Shown: in pieces, positions 8,495-17,469 of the stretch | Numbering within the stretch: the first letter of the stretch is position 1 | How the letters are laid out: each line of letters begins with the position of its first letter | DNA from: Myxococcales bacterium | GTDB taxonomy: Bacteria; Myxococcota; Myxococcia; Myxococcales; Myxococcaceae | Length of the DNA: 64,000 nucleotides | Assembly (NCBI GenBank): GCA_030681895.1 | Contig: JAUXRI010000270.1 | Location: forward strand, 62,001-126,000 | Reading direction: 5' to 3' | Translations under genes and position numbers: made by a program | Notes under the pieces: model-generated | Databases searched by the model: none | What the model was told of the DNA's origin: nothing | Seen by the model: the letters and a program-made list of their open reading frames with translations, nothing else

Positions 8495-9217
8495 ATGGCT
8501 CAGACGCTCAGCATCCTCATCCCTGTGTTCAACGAAGCGCGCACGGTGCGCAGCCTGCTCGACCGGGTGCGCTCGGTGCAGTTCATCGCCGGCGTGAAGA
8601 CGCAGCTGGTCGTCGTCAACGACTGCTCGAAGGACGGCACCGACGCAGAGGTGCGCGCCTTCATGAAGGAGCACCCCGAGGTCGACCTCATCTATCGCCA
8701 GCATGAGAAGAACCAGGGCAAGGGCGCCGCGCTCCACACTGCGCTCGCGGCCTTCACGGGCGACTTCGCCGTCGTGCAGGACGCCGACCTCGAATACGAC
8801 CCGAACGAGATCAACGTGCTCCTCAAGCCGGTGCTCGATGGGCACGCCGACGTCGTCTACGGCTCGCGCTTCATGGGCGCGCACCCGCACCGCGTCCTCT
8901 ACTTCTGGCACACCGTCGGCAACCGCGTGCTCACCACCATGTCGAACGCGATGACCAACCTGAACCTCACCGACATGGAGACCTGCTACAAATTGTGGCG
9001 CCGCGACATCATCAAGCAGGTCGCGCCGACGCTGCAGGAGAAGCGGTTCGGCTTCGAGCCCGAGGTGACGGCGAAGGTCGCGAAGCTTCCCAACGTGCGC
9101 ATCTACGAGGTGGGCATCTCGTACTTCGGGCGCAGCTACGACGAGGGGAAGAAGATCAACTGGAAGGACGGCGTCTCGGCCGTGCGCTGCATCGTGAAGT
9201 ACGGGCTGGGCCGATGA
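8495..9217 (+). CDS. Family 2 glycosyltransferase (DPM1-like)
   Basis: 240 aa. GT-A fold motifs: LSILIPVFNEARTVRSLLDRV at the N-terminus, VVVNDCSKDGT, then the metal-binding DxD-like element QDADLEYDP near residue 95. MTNLNLTDMETCYKLWRR and FGFEPEVTAKVAKL resemble dolichyl-phosphate mannosyltransferase-like enzymes that use polyprenyl phosphate acceptors. The C-terminal SYFGRSYDEGKKINWKDG is typical of the same group. No C-terminal transmembrane helices, so probably peripheral at the inner membrane. It overlaps the next gene by 4 bp (ATGA), implying translational coupling in glycan or lipid-linked sugar synthesis. Confidence 0.88.
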   Translation: MAQTLSILIPVFNEARTVRSLLDRVRSVQFIAGVKTQLVVVNDCSKDGTDAEVRAFMKEHPEVDLIYRQHEKNQGKGAALHTALAAFTGDFAVVQDADLEYDPNEINVLLKPVLDGHADVVYGSRFMGAHPHRVLYFWHTVGNRVLTTMSNAMTNLNLTDMETCYKLWRRDIIKQVAPTLQEKRFGFEPEVTAKVAKLPNVRIYEVGISYFGRSYDEGKKINWKDGVSAVRCIVKYGLGR

Positions 9218-9936
9218 GCGAGGGCGGGGCGGGCCACGATGCCGTTGGCGCCGCCGCGCTCGAGACCATCTCGGAGCTCGGGCACTTCAACCGGTGGATG
9301 TACGAGACGATTCGACCGCACTGTTCCGGGCGCATGCTCGAGGTCGGCAGCGGCATCGGCAACCTCTCGCGCTTCTTCCTCGACGACCGCAGTGACCTTG
9401 TCATGAGCGACCTGCGCACCTCGTACGTGCAGCGCCTGGAGCAGGACTTCCCCGGACGCGAAGTCGTCTCCATCGACCTGGTGCACCCGCGCTTCTCGAG
9501 CCTGTACGCGGCGCACCTGGGCCAGTTCGACACCGTGTTCGCGTTGAACGTGGTGGAGCACATCGCCGACGACGTGCTCGCCCTCGAGAACTGCCGGAAG
9601 CTGGTGCGGCCCGGCGGCACCGTGGTGATTCTGGTGCCCGCGTACGAGTGGCTGCACAACCGGCTCGACGTGCAGCTGGGCCACTACCGCCGGTACACGC
9701 GCACCACCTTGTCGTCGGCGTTCCGGCGCGCGGGCCTCGAGGTCGCGAAGAGCTGGTACTTCAACGCGGCCGCGACGCTGGGCTGGGCCGTGACGGGCGG
9801 GCTGTTCGCGCGCGACGAGATTCCGCAGGCCGAGGCGACGCTGTTCGACAGGCTGGTGCCGGTGTGGCGGCTGGTCGACCGTGCGCTGGCGTCTCGTGTG
9901 GGGTTGTCGGTCATCACCGTCGGACACGTGCGCTGA
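9214..9936 (+). CDS. Class I SAM-dependent methyltransferase
   Basis: 240 aa. Start at the ATG overlapping the glycosyltransferase stop. SAM-binding motif I is MLEVGSGIGNLSRFF (around residue 45); motif II-like DLRTSYVQRLEQDFPG follows; FALNVVEHIADDVLALENC and LVRPGGTVVILVPAYEW are post-I segments. HYRRYTRTTLSSAFRRAGLEV near the C-terminus is common in methyltransferases paired with GT2 enzymes in surface glycan clusters. The substrate is probably the sugar or lipid product of the coupled glycosyltransferase; this is inferred from linkage only. Confidence 0.87.
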   Translation: MSEGGAGHDAVGAAALETISELGHFNRWMYETIRPHCSGRMLEVGSGIGNLSRFFLDDRSDLVMSDLRTSYVQRLEQDFPGREVVSIDLVHPRFSSLYAAHLGQFDTVFALNVVEHIADDVLALENCRKLVRPGGTVVILVPAYEWLHNRLDVQLGHYRRYTRTTLSSAFRRAGLEVAKSWYFNAAATLGWAVTGGLFARDEIPQAEATLFDRLVPVWRLVDRALASRVGLSVITVGHVR

Positions 9937-9985
9937 GCCCTCGGCGAGGCTGGGAATCTGCAGACGCCCGGGTGATGCTGAGCCG

Positions 9986-12499
9986 GTGACGTTCGTGTTG
10001 CTGGTCTCGTTGCTTGCGCAGGTCCCGATGATGCCGCCGGCGGCTGCCGAGGCGCTGCGGTTTCCTCCAGGCGCGCAGAGGCCCATCTCGGTCGTCGGAA
10101 CCCCAGCGCTCACGTGGGACGGTTCGCGCTGGGTGCTGGTGTGGCGAGATACCCGACGACTGGGCCCACAGAGTCACGTCTACGCGGCGAGGTGGGACGG
10201 AGGCCGCGAGACCGACCCGCCCTGGGGTCTTCCGCTGCCCGGCCCATCGAGCCCGCCAACGTTCGACGGCGTCGAGGTCGTCAGCTCGAACCAGTTCTCG
10301 CTCGTGGTGTTCGAGAGCCGCAGCCGGGATGGGGGCGTCGACCTGGTGGGTGTGCCGTCATCGGGCGTGAGCACCGTGACGGGCGCCTGGGGCGGCACCT
10401 ATGACCTCAACGGCGGTCTGGCGGTCGACAAAGGCACCGCCGCGGTGGCGGCCAGCCGAACGCAGGCGCTCGTGGTCTGGCAGGGTGGCGGAGACGTTCA
10501 CCTGCGCGCCGTGCCAGGCACCGTGCGGTCTCGCTTCAGCGCGGGCCCGAACGTCACGTCGCTGTCGGTCGGCGAGGCTGACGGCGGTTTCCTCGTCGCC
10601 TGGGTCGACTCGCTGGGCCGTGGCCTTGCGACCCTGGTCGACCCGGTGACGCTCGTGGGAACCAGCACCGACCAACTGAGCGCCACTGGCACAACGGGGG
10701 TTCGCGTCGTCAGTCAGCCGAGCGAGCGACTGGTGACCTCCACCGGAATCAGTGGAGAGTTCCGGCTCCAGTCCTTCACTGGCGCGGCCTGGGTTCCGAC
10801 GATCTGGCCCACCTCGTCGAACTTCACACCGCTCACGGTCGCTACCGGCACCACCTTCTTCAGCGTCTATGGCGCCAGCGTTGCCTTCAACGTCTTCGCC
10901 GCGCCTCGTTCGGCGCCGCTGGCCACCTCGCCCGAGCGCTTCCTCTCGAATGCGATGAAACGGCCGGTCGCGTTGGCGCGCTCGGAGAGCAGCGCGGTGT
11001 CGCTGCTGGTGGAAGACAGACGAGTGTTCGGTCAGCCGCTCTTCGCCGAGTCGAACCCCACGCTCACGGTGGTGGCGCCGAATTCGACGGCGTTGCTCTC
11101 TGCGCCCCTCTGGCAGCGCGCACCGAGCGCCGTCTGGGTCGACCAGGAGCAGGCCTTTCTCGTCGCGTGGGACGAAGAGCTCGTCGATGGGGGAACGGGC
11201 GTGACGACGGGCTGGCTCGAGCCGCGAGGTGTGGTGCGGCCCGGCCGAACGCCCATCGCCGTGTCGGTCGGCGGGGGTGCGCAGCCCGTGCTGCTTCGGC
11301 GACCGTCCGGTGGCTCGTATGGTCTCGAGGTTCGCAACGCCGTGAGTTCGCGCTTCATCGTCGAGCTGAACGTCACCGCCAACGCGGTCACGACCGGCGC
11401 CCTGCGCACCGCGTTCCGCGCCACCGACCGCGCCGTTCTTGGCGACACCATCGACCTGCAGTGGGGCAGGGCGCTCCAGGCCGGCTATGCAGGCAACGAG
11501 TCGACGCCGCGCTTCACGTTCTCTGGCCCATCACCGCGGTGCGCTGCGGCGCTCGCGGGCAAGCTGGTGTTCGCTTCGCACGAGCTGGCGGGCCTCACAC
11601 TCGCCGCGGTGCCAGACGGGCCGGGCTTCGCGTCGTACAACCCTCCTCAGCTGTCGCCCATCGTCGGCGCGCAGGGCCCGGTCTGTGCCGCCACCATCAA
11701 GGTGCAAACCGCCGGCCTCCCTCGTGACGACCTCGCGCTCGCGTGGAGAGACGGCAATGAGGTCGTGCTGCACACGATGCCCTTCCCCTCGCTCCAGAAC
11801 ACCGAGTGGGCGGTCTCCGGGTCGAACCCTGGCGGCGACCCGCTCGTCGTCGACACCTCGGCCGGCCCGGTGGTGGTGTGGGTCGGCCGGCAAGGCGTCG
11901 ACGCGGTCGTGTTGCAGGGGGCCGCGCTGTCGTCGGTGAGCTCGCTGGGTGGTGGCCTCGACATCGAGAACCTCTCGGTCGCGTCCTCTCCCATCGGAGT
12001 CGCTGCCGTCGTCTGGGACGCGTTCGTCGCCGACGCGGGGGCGCGTCAGGTGATGATGCGGCTCGTGGGCCCGTTTGATGCCGGAGCCTCGGCCGACGAC
12101 GGGGGAACTCTCGATGCTGGCGTGACGAACGATGGCGGCGCGCCGAACGATGGCGGGGCGCCGAACGATGGCGGCGCGCCGAACGATGGTGGCGCGCCGA
12201 ACGATGGTGGCGCGCCGAACGATGGTGGCGCGCCGAACGATGGCGGCGCGCCGAACGATGGCGGCACGCCGAACGATGGCGGCACGCCGAACGATGGCGG
12301 CACGCCGAACGATGGCGGCGCGATGAACGACGCCGGAGCTCTCGATGCCGGGCTCGTGGAGCCGGTCGACGGCGGCTCGACGGATGAAGATGTTCCGCCG
12401 ACGCTCTCCTTCGTGCCTGCGTGCGGCTGTCAAGGCGCACCGGGAGCGTTCAGCGTGCTCCTCGCGCTCGTGCTGCTCCGCCGTCGCGTCGCGCGCTGA
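9986..12499 (+). CDS. Large secreted surface protein with DGG repeat and MYXO-CTERM-like tail
   Basis: 837 aa from a GTG at 9986 (VTFVLLVSLLAQVP, a plausible signal peptide); an ATG 105 bp upstream would overlap the methyltransferase. Residues about 25-690 are beta-rich with repeated short strands (LTWDGSRWVLVWRD, VDQEQAFLVAWDEE), suggesting a propeller-like fold. Residues about 715-780 are eleven NDGG(A/T)P repeats. The end reads VPACGCQGAP, a hydrophobic helix (FSVLLALVLL) and RRR, matching the MYXO-CTERM pattern of Cys, helix and Arg cluster used for surface sorting in myxobacteria. The function of the body is unknown. Confidence 0.8.
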   Translation: MTFVLLVSLLAQVPMMPPAAAEALRFPPGAQRPISVVGTPALTWDGSRWVLVWRDTRRLGPQSHVYAARWDGGRETDPPWGLPLPGPSSPPTFDGVEVVSSNQFSLVVFESRSRDGGVDLVGVPSSGVSTVTGAWGGTYDLNGGLAVDKGTAAVAASRTQALVVWQGGGDVHLRAVPGTVRSRFSAGPNVTSLSVGEADGGFLVAWVDSLGRGLATLVDPVTLVGTSTDQLSATGTTGVRVVSQPSERLVTSTGISGEFRLQSFTGAAWVPTIWPTSSNFTPLTVATGTTFFSVYGASVAFNVFAAPRSAPLATSPERFLSNAMKRPVALARSESSAVSLLVEDRRVFGQPLFAESNPTLTVVAPNSTALLSAPLWQRAPSAVWVDQEQAFLVAWDEELVDGGTGVTTGWLEPRGVVRPGRTPIAVSVGGGAQPVLLRRPSGGSYGLEVRNAVSSRFIVELNVTANAVTTGALRTAFRATDRAVLGDTIDLQWGRALQAGYAGNESTPRFTFSGPSPRCAAALAGKLVFASHELAGLTLAAVPDGPGFASYNPPQLSPIVGAQGPVCAATIKVQTAGLPRDDLALAWRDGNEVVLHTMPFPSLQNTEWAVSGSNPGGDPLVVDTSAGPVVVWVGRQGVDAVVLQGAALSSVSSLGGGLDIENLSVASSPIGVAAVVWDAFVADAGARQVMMRLVGPFDAGASADDGGTLDAGVTNDGGAPNDGGAPNDGGAPNDGGAPNDGGAPNDGGAPNDGGAPNDGGTPNDGGTPNDGGTPNDGGAMNDAGALDAGLVEPVDGGSTDEDVPPTLSFVPACGCQGAPGAFSVLLALVLLRRRVAR
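12128..12325 (+). repeat. 11 x 18-bp in-frame tandem repeat (NDGG[A/T]P)
   Basis: Eleven consecutive 18-bp units (AAC GAT GGC/GGT/GGG GGC G/ACG CCG) inside the MYXO-CTERM gene encode NDGGAP seven times, NDGGTP three times and NDGGAM once. Near-identity at the nucleotide level, including synonymous positions, indicates recent expansion by slippage or recombination, so the copy number probably varies between strains. It likely forms a flexible acidic stalk between the body and the membrane anchor. Confidence 0.95.
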
Positions 12500-12511
12500 G
12501 GCGGTCGTCCT

Positions 12512-14281
12512 TCACGTCGTCTTCGCGAGCAATCCTCCGACGACCGACCTCGCGATGGGGTGCAGGCGCGGCCGGTTCTGTTCGAACAGCCTCGCCGCGA
12601 GCGCACGGGTCGACGCCCTGCCGTGGAGCGTCGTGTACAGCGGCTTCAGGTACTTCATTCGTCCGACGCGGTTGAGGAATGCCTCGACGGCTGGCAGCAC
12701 CACGTCGTGCTGACAGTGGAGCGCCAGCAACAACCACGCGACGTGCACCTCGGCGTTCTTCGAGGACGAGAAGTGGAAGCGCTCGTCGAGCGTCGTGAGC
12801 TGCGCCGACGTCAGCGTGTGCGGGCTCCACTCGAGGAAGAGCTGCCACTCGATGACCGTCCACGTGGCCGTCTCGTCCTTCGAGGGCACGGTACCGGTGA
12901 GGGCCTTCACCGCATCGAGGCGGCTCGAGGTCGGGCGCGGCGCGTCGTCGGGCACACCAGGCTCGTCGATCCACCGCAGCGCGTTCACCTTCTCGAGCAG
13001 CCCGGGCGCGGCCTTCGAGAAGTGCGCGAGGAAGTCGTCAGTCGTCACGGCGCCGAAGCGATGGGTCTGGAGCCACGACTTGAGCACCACGTCGAACGCG
13101 GCCCGTCCCGCAGCGGCCTCGAGTGTCTTGAGCAGCAGCGCGCCCTTCTCGTACGGCACGACGCTGAAAGCCTCGTCAGGGTCGATGCCGGTGAGATGCG
13201 TGCGCAGCTTCGTCAGCTCGGGGGTGCCGGCCTTCGTGAAGCGCGTGATGGCGGCGTCGAGGTCGTTGCGGCCGAGCGCGGCGTGGAGCGTGGCGAGCTC
13301 CGGGCCTTCGAGCGCCTCGAGGATGCGGCGCTCCGCGAACACCGTGAAGCCCTCGTTGAGCCAGAAGTGTTCGGCGTTGAGGTTGGTGACGAGGTTGCCC
13401 GTCCACGAGTGGGCGAGCTCGTGCGCGACGACGTTCACCATGCTGCGGTCGCCGGCGAGCAGCGTCGGCGTGAGGAAGGTGAGGCGCGGGTTCTCCATGC
13501 CGCCGTACGGGAATGACGGAGGCATCACGAGCAGGTCGAAGCGCTCCCAGTCGTAGGGTCCGAAGAGCGCCTCTGCGGCGGTGAGGTGGCGCTCGACGTC
13601 GGCGAACTCCCAGGCCGCGGAGTCCAGCAGTCCCGGCTCGCTCCACAGGCGCGAGCGCGGTGAGAGGTCCTTCGACGCCAGGTCGCCGACCGCGAACGCG
13701 AGCAGGTACGGCGGAATCGCCTGCGGCATCTCGAAGTGAAAGACGGTCTGCGCGCCGACCGGCTCGCTTCGAACTGGCGCCGCGGCCATGACGGCGACGA
13801 GCCCGGTGGGGACGCTCAACGACGCGCGATACGAGATGCGGCGCGCAGGCGTGTCCTGACAGGGGAGCACCGAGCGCGCGTGAATCGCCTGGCACTGGCT
13901 GAAGAGGAACGGCTGCTTCCCTCCGTGCGTCATCGACGGCTCGAGCCACTGCAGCGCCGAGGCGTCAGGTGCGGTGCGCGAGGTCACGCGCACGCCTGTC
14001 GTGCCCTTCGGAAGGTGAATGCGCAGCGGCGTTCCGAGCACTGCGTCGGGCGCGAGCCACTCCCACGTCAACGCGACGCCAGCGGTGTCGGTGACGGTCG
14101 TGACTTCGAGATTGCGGGTGTCGAGATCGAGCGGACCTGCGTCGGCCGCTGCTGTGCGGAAGTGCAGCGTCGTCGTGCAGGTGAGTCGTCTGGTCGCGAA
14201 GTCGACCTGCGCGTCGAGTTCGAGGTGCCGTGTCGCGGGCTGCGTATCGTCAGTGACGGAGTGCGGGTCAGGTCGGGCCAT
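12512..14281 (-). CDS. M1-family zinc aminopeptidase (leukotriene A4 hydrolase-like)
   Basis: 589 aa from the ATG at 14281 (MARPDP). N-terminal beta domain (residues 1-200), then the exopeptidase motif GGMENP (260-265), zinc ligands HELAH (287-291) and E310 in LNEG, completing HExxH-x18-E. The C-terminal helical domain (about 450-589) resembles the LTA4H C-terminal ARM-like region. Length agrees with the LTA4H subfamily (about 600). No signal peptide, so cytoplasmic removal of N-terminal amino acids is likely. The frame is open for 78 codons upstream, but these lack similarity and overlap a divergent small ORF. Confidence 0.93.
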   Translation of the reverse strand: MARPDPHSVTDDTQPATRHLELDAQVDFATRRLTCTTTLHFRTAAADAGPLDLDTRNLEVTTVTDTAGVALTWEWLAPDAVLGTPLRIHLPKGTTGVRVTSRTAPDASALQWLEPSMTHGGKQPFLFSQCQAIHARSVLPCQDTPARRISYRASLSVPTGLVAVMAAAPVRSEPVGAQTVFHFEMPQAIPPYLLAFAVGDLASKDLSPRSRLWSEPGLLDSAAWEFADVERHLTAAEALFGPYDWERFDLLVMPPSFPYGGMENPRLTFLTPTLLAGDRSMVNVVAHELAHSWTGNLVTNLNAEHFWLNEGFTVFAERRILEALEGPELATLHAALGRNDLDAAITRFTKAGTPELTKLRTHLTGIDPDEAFSVVPYEKGALLLKTLEAAAGRAAFDVVLKSWLQTHRFGAVTTDDFLAHFSKAAPGLLEKVNALRWIDEPGVPDDAPRPTSSRLDAVKALTGTVPSKDETATWTVIEWQLFLEWSPHTLTSAQLTTLDERFHFSSSKNAEVHVAWLLLALHCQHDVVLPAVEAFLNRVGRMKYLKPLYTTLHGRASTRALAARLFEQNRPRLHPIARSVVGGLLAKTT

Positions 14282-14290
14282 GGCCGGTTC

Positions 14291-14503
14291 ATGGCACAGG
14301 CACTCGCCGCGACGAACGACGCCGGCGGGTGCGGTTACGCCGACGGGGGCGCCATCAGCGCTCAGGTGCTCCGCGGCTCGGGCTTCGTCCGCTCCGCTCG
14401 CAGCACGCTCCTGCCCTCGCTCGACCTTCGACGGCTCGCGAAGCTCGCCTCGATGGAGGACCAGTCGAAGGCCGTGCGCGCGTTCTTGAAGCTGAAGGTT
14501 TGA
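14291..14503 (+). CDS. Small hypothetical protein, 70 aa
   Basis: Reads MAQALAATNDAGGCGYADGG at its start and ends DQSKAVRAFLKLKV. It starts 10 bp from the divergent aminopeptidase start. Third codon positions are overwhelmingly G or C, matching real genes here, and the stop is followed closely by the GH3 gene. No domain was recognised and no clear ribosome-binding site precedes the ATG. It could be a true small protein or the 3' remnant of a lost longer gene; a longer start inside the aminopeptidase 5' end cannot be excluded. Confidence 0.45.
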   Translation: MAQALAATNDAGGCGYADGGAISAQVLRGSGFVRSARSTLLPSLDLRRLAKLASMEDQSKAVRAFLKLKV

Positions 14504-14544
14504 GCCCGGAAGCAAACCAGCGCGCCAGCTGTTTCAGTGATGGA

Positions 14545-15723
14545 ATGCCGCGTCTGGAGTCACCTCTGCGCACCACCGTCCTCATCGCCGTCTTCACGGC
14601 TGTTTCTTCATTCGCTCAAGACGCCGGCTCCCGTGAAGGTGTCGTCCCCGCGCCGACGCCTGCGCCCGTCGCGCCTCCCGAGCTCGCGACGCAGAAGCTG
14701 AACGCGTTCCCGTTGGAGCGGAAGGTCGACGACGCGCGGGTCGAGCGGGTGCTGGCGAGCCTCGACACTCGCGCCCGCGCTGCGCAGGTGCTGCTCGCCT
14801 ACCCGCAGATCGACAAGACTGGCCCGGTGCAGGTCGGCGGCGTGCTCTTCCTCGGCACGATGCTCCGCAACACCACCAAGGCGAAGGAGCGCATCGACGC
14901 CGCCCGGGTGCGCGCGACGGTGCCGCCGTTCTTCTCGGTCGACATGGAAGGTGGGCGCTCGAATCGGCTCGCGAGCGTGAAGGCGCTCAAGGAGCTCCCG
15001 TCCGCGCGCGACATGGCGGCGCTGCCTGATGACGAGGTGCAAGCGTGGGGACAGAAGGTCGGCCGCACCATGAAGTGGCTGGGCCTCAACCTGAACCTGG
15101 CGCCGGTGCTCGACGTCGCCCCCTCGGGCCACATGGAGCGCAACCAGCGCTCGTTTTCCGGTGACCCCGCGGTAGTGGTGGCGAAGGCGAAGGCCTACTC
15201 GCGTGGGCTGCTCTCGACCGGCGTCGTGCCCATCGGCAAACACTTCCCCGGCTACGGTGACATCGACGGCGACTCGGACCACCACCTCGTCACCTGCGAC
15301 TGGCCGAAGGCGCGCGTGCTGGCCGAGGTGAAGACGTTCGTCGACGCGGCGCCCGTGCTCGGCGGCGTGATGCTGGCGAACGTCGCGTACACCGCGTTCG
15401 ATTCGAAGCCCGCCATCCTTTCTCCGTCCCTCGTGGCACTGGTGCACGAGCGCGACTGGCTCGCCGTCACCGACGACATCGCCATTCAGGTGCTGGCCGA
15501 TGCCATCGATGGCAGCGCCGAAGACGTGCTCAAGCAGGCCTTCATGGCGGGCAACGACATCATCCTCACCACCGCGCCGCCCGACTGGGACAAGGGCATC
15601 GACCCAATTGGCGTGCTGACGCAGCTGGCAGAAGACGACCCGAAGGCGAAAACACGCCTCGAAGACTCGACGCGCCGGGTGCTGAGGCTGAAGGACCGAA
15701 TGGGCCTGCTCGACGGACTTTGA
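14545..15723 (+). CDS. Glycoside hydrolase family 3 (NagZ-like beta-N-acetylhexosaminidase)
   Basis: 392 aa from the ATG at 14545; MPRLESPLRTTVLIAVFTAVSSFAQDA contains a signal peptide, so it is probably periplasmic or secreted. GH3 (beta/alpha)8 signatures: SVDMEGGRSNRL, LNLNLAPVLDVAP, and KHFPGYGDIDGDSDHH, equivalent to the NagZ KHFPGHGD...DSH loop that supplies the catalytic His/Asp dyad (the motif His of KHFPGHG is Tyr here). The nucleophile aspartate is probably in AVTDDIAIQV. Cytoplasmic NagZ releases GlcNAc from muropeptides; the export signal here suggests action on wall fragments or prey peptidoglycan. Confidence 0.85.
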   Translation: MPRLESPLRTTVLIAVFTAVSSFAQDAGSREGVVPAPTPAPVAPPELATQKLNAFPLERKVDDARVERVLASLDTRARAAQVLLAYPQIDKTGPVQVGGVLFLGTMLRNTTKAKERIDAARVRATVPPFFSVDMEGGRSNRLASVKALKELPSARDMAALPDDEVQAWGQKVGRTMKWLGLNLNLAPVLDVAPSGHMERNQRSFSGDPAVVVAKAKAYSRGLLSTGVVPIGKHFPGYGDIDGDSDHHLVTCDWPKARVLAEVKTFVDAAPVLGGVMLANVAYTAFDSKPAILSPSLVALVHERDWLAVTDDIAIQVLADAIDGSAEDVLKQAFMAGNDIILTTAPPDWDKGIDPIGVLTQLAEDDPKAKTRLEDSTRRVLRLKDRMGLLDGL

Positions 15724-15761
15724 ATTGCGCGAGGGCTCCAGCGAGGTGACGCTGCACGCCC

Positions 15762-16976
15762 ATGCTTCGGAACGTCATCTTCGCCGCGTCCGCTGGTACC
15801 TACGACGTCATGCGCTTCGTGCGCGCGTTGTCCCGCCTCGAAGGCGTGCGGCTGCTCGGCGTCTTCCGGCGGCTGAACGACGAGCTCCGGCAGGTGTGTC
15901 ACGACGTCGCGCTCGTCGATGACGCCACGAGCGTCGACGACCTCACCTCGGCCGTCACGCTGCTCACGCGCAAACACGGCCGGGCGCACCGCATCGTCGG
16001 CATCAACGAGGTGTTGATGGTGCAGCTCGCCCAGGTACGGGAGCGCTTCGGCGTGCCCGGCACCTCGGTCCGTGCGGCGACGTTGTTCCGCGAGAAGGCG
16101 GCGATGAAAGACGCGCTGCGCGCCGCGGGCCTGCCGGTCGCCCGTCATGCGCTGGTCGCGTCGGAGCGGGAGGCCTTCGCGTTCGCCGAAGACGTCGGCC
16201 TCGAGCTCGTGCTCAAGCCACCAGCAGGCGTCGGCGCGAAGTCGACGTACCGTGTCCAGTCGGGTGACGAGCTGCGCGAGACGTTGCGGGCCATGCGCCC
16301 GTCAGCCCAGCGTCCGGTGCTGCTCGAGGAGATGCTGCGTGGGACCGAGCACAGCTTCGAGACCCTCACCGTCGGCGGCGTGCCGCGTGTGTTCTCGTTC
16401 TCGAACTACCTGCCCGGGCCGCTCGAGGTCGTCGAGAACCCGTGGATGCAGTGGGTGTGCCTGTTGCCGCGCGAAGTCTCAGGCCCCACCTTCGACCGCG
16501 CGCGTGTCGCGGGCGTCGCTGCGATTCGTGCGCTCGGCCTCGACGACGGCATGACGCACATGGAGTGGTTCGCGCGGCCTGATGGCTCCATCGCCATCGG
16601 TGAGATTGCCCAGCGCCCACCGGGTCCGCAGCTCTGTCAGATGACCGGGCTGGTGAACGACGTCGACATCTATCGGGCGTGGGCGCGGGCAGTCGTCGAC
16701 GGCGTGCTCGATGCGCCGTGGACTCGACGGTACGCGGCGGCGACCGCGTGGCTGCGTGGTGTGGGCAAGGGACGGGTCAGCGCGATTCGGGGCGTGCGCG
16801 AGGCGTACCAGGTGCTCGCGCCCCACCTCGTCGAGGCGCGCCTGCCTGAGGTGGGGAAGCCGAAGCACGAGGGCTACGAAGGTGACGGGTACGTCGTCGT
16901 TCGCCACGAGCGTACGGACTCGGCGAAGGCCCTCATTCGGGCGGCCATCGAGACGATTCGCGTGCAATATGAGTGA
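15762..16976 (+). CDS. ATP-grasp domain carboxylate ligase-like protein
   Basis: 404 aa. N-terminal Rossmann-like pre-ATP-grasp domain (NVIFAASAGTYDVMRFVRAL). ATP-grasp region about residues 105-300 with FREKAAMKDALRAAGLPVARHA, the lysine-containing LELVLKPPAGVGAKSTYRV, the hinge RPVLLEEMLRGTEHSFE, and the metal-binding IAIGEIAQRPPGPQ. The C-terminal 90 residues resemble the extension seen in PurK/DdaF/BtrJ-like ligases. Likely joins a carboxylate to an amine or thiol via an acyl phosphate. The following lipoprotein and hydrolase are close on the same strand; whether they share a pathway is unknown. Confidence 0.85.
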   Translation: MLRNVIFAASAGTYDVMRFVRALSRLEGVRLLGVFRRLNDELRQVCHDVALVDDATSVDDLTSAVTLLTRKHGRAHRIVGINEVLMVQLAQVRERFGVPGTSVRAATLFREKAAMKDALRAAGLPVARHALVASEREAFAFAEDVGLELVLKPPAGVGAKSTYRVQSGDELRETLRAMRPSAQRPVLLEEMLRGTEHSFETLTVGGVPRVFSFSNYLPGPLEVVENPWMQWVCLLPREVSGPTFDRARVAGVAAIRALGLDDGMTHMEWFARPDGSIAIGEIAQRPPGPQLCQMTGLVNDVDIYRAWARAVVDGVLDAPWTRRYAAATAWLRGVGKGRVSAIRGVREAYQVLAPHLVEARLPEVGKPKHEGYEGDGYVVVRHERTDSAKALIRAAIETIRVQYE

Positions 16977-16986
16977 CGGAGGTCTG

Positions 16987-17469
16987 ATGAGAACGCTCGT
17001 CCTCGTTGTCGCGGTGGTCTGCAGTGGCTGTGAGTCTGGGAACGCCCGGGTCGTCAACGTCACCGTCCCTGCGACGGTCGCCGGCCCGTTCAGCGAAGCC
17101 TCGCGGGGCGTCGTGGTGGTGGACGTCGATGGCCAGCAGTTCGCGTCCGTCGTCCTCTGTGGGCAGCAGCTGCCGAGCCCGCTGGTCGTGTCTCAGGACC
17201 TCGGCTTTGGCTGCATCGGCACGCGCGAAGGCACGACCGAGTCCGTCGGAGCCTGGGTGCAGCCGATGCCGATGGGCTGGGCCGAGCTTCCGTGCAGCGC
17301 GTCGCGGCAGTTCTACCGGCCCTCGCTCCCGGCGGCCGATGGCGGCACGGTGCTCGCGCGCACACCTCAGGCGTCGTGGGCTCAGGGCACCGTCGAGGCG
17401 GCGTGGAGGCGTGATGGCTCGCCGTGTGGCGGAATTCTGAAGACGTCAGTGACGCTGTCGACACCATGA
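16987..17469 (+). CDS. Putative lipoprotein, 160 aa
   Basis: Starts MRTLVLVVAVVCSGCESGN, a short lipoprotein signal with lipobox CSGC. The ATG at 16987 is preserved 5 bp downstream of GGAGG, which decides this start over the ATG at 16969 that overlaps the ATP-grasp stop. The mature region carries four further cysteines (VVLCGQQL, GFGCIG, LPCSAS, GSPCGG) that could form two disulphides. No known domain. The stop overlaps the next ATG by 4 bp, so it is coupled to the alpha/beta hydrolase. Confidence 0.75.
   Translation: MRTLVLVVAVVCSGCESGNARVVNVTVPATVAGPFSEASRGVVVVDVDGQQFASVVLCGQQLPSPLVVSQDLGFGCIGTREGTTESVGAWVQPMPMGWAELPCSASRQFYRPSLPAADGGTVLARTPQASWAQGTVEAAWRRDGSPCGGILKTSVTLSTP

Noticed and set aside
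12128-12325. Possible CRISPR-like array (short regular repeat)
   Set aside because: Units are adjacent 18-mers with no spacers, are in frame with a gene and code for NDGGAP.
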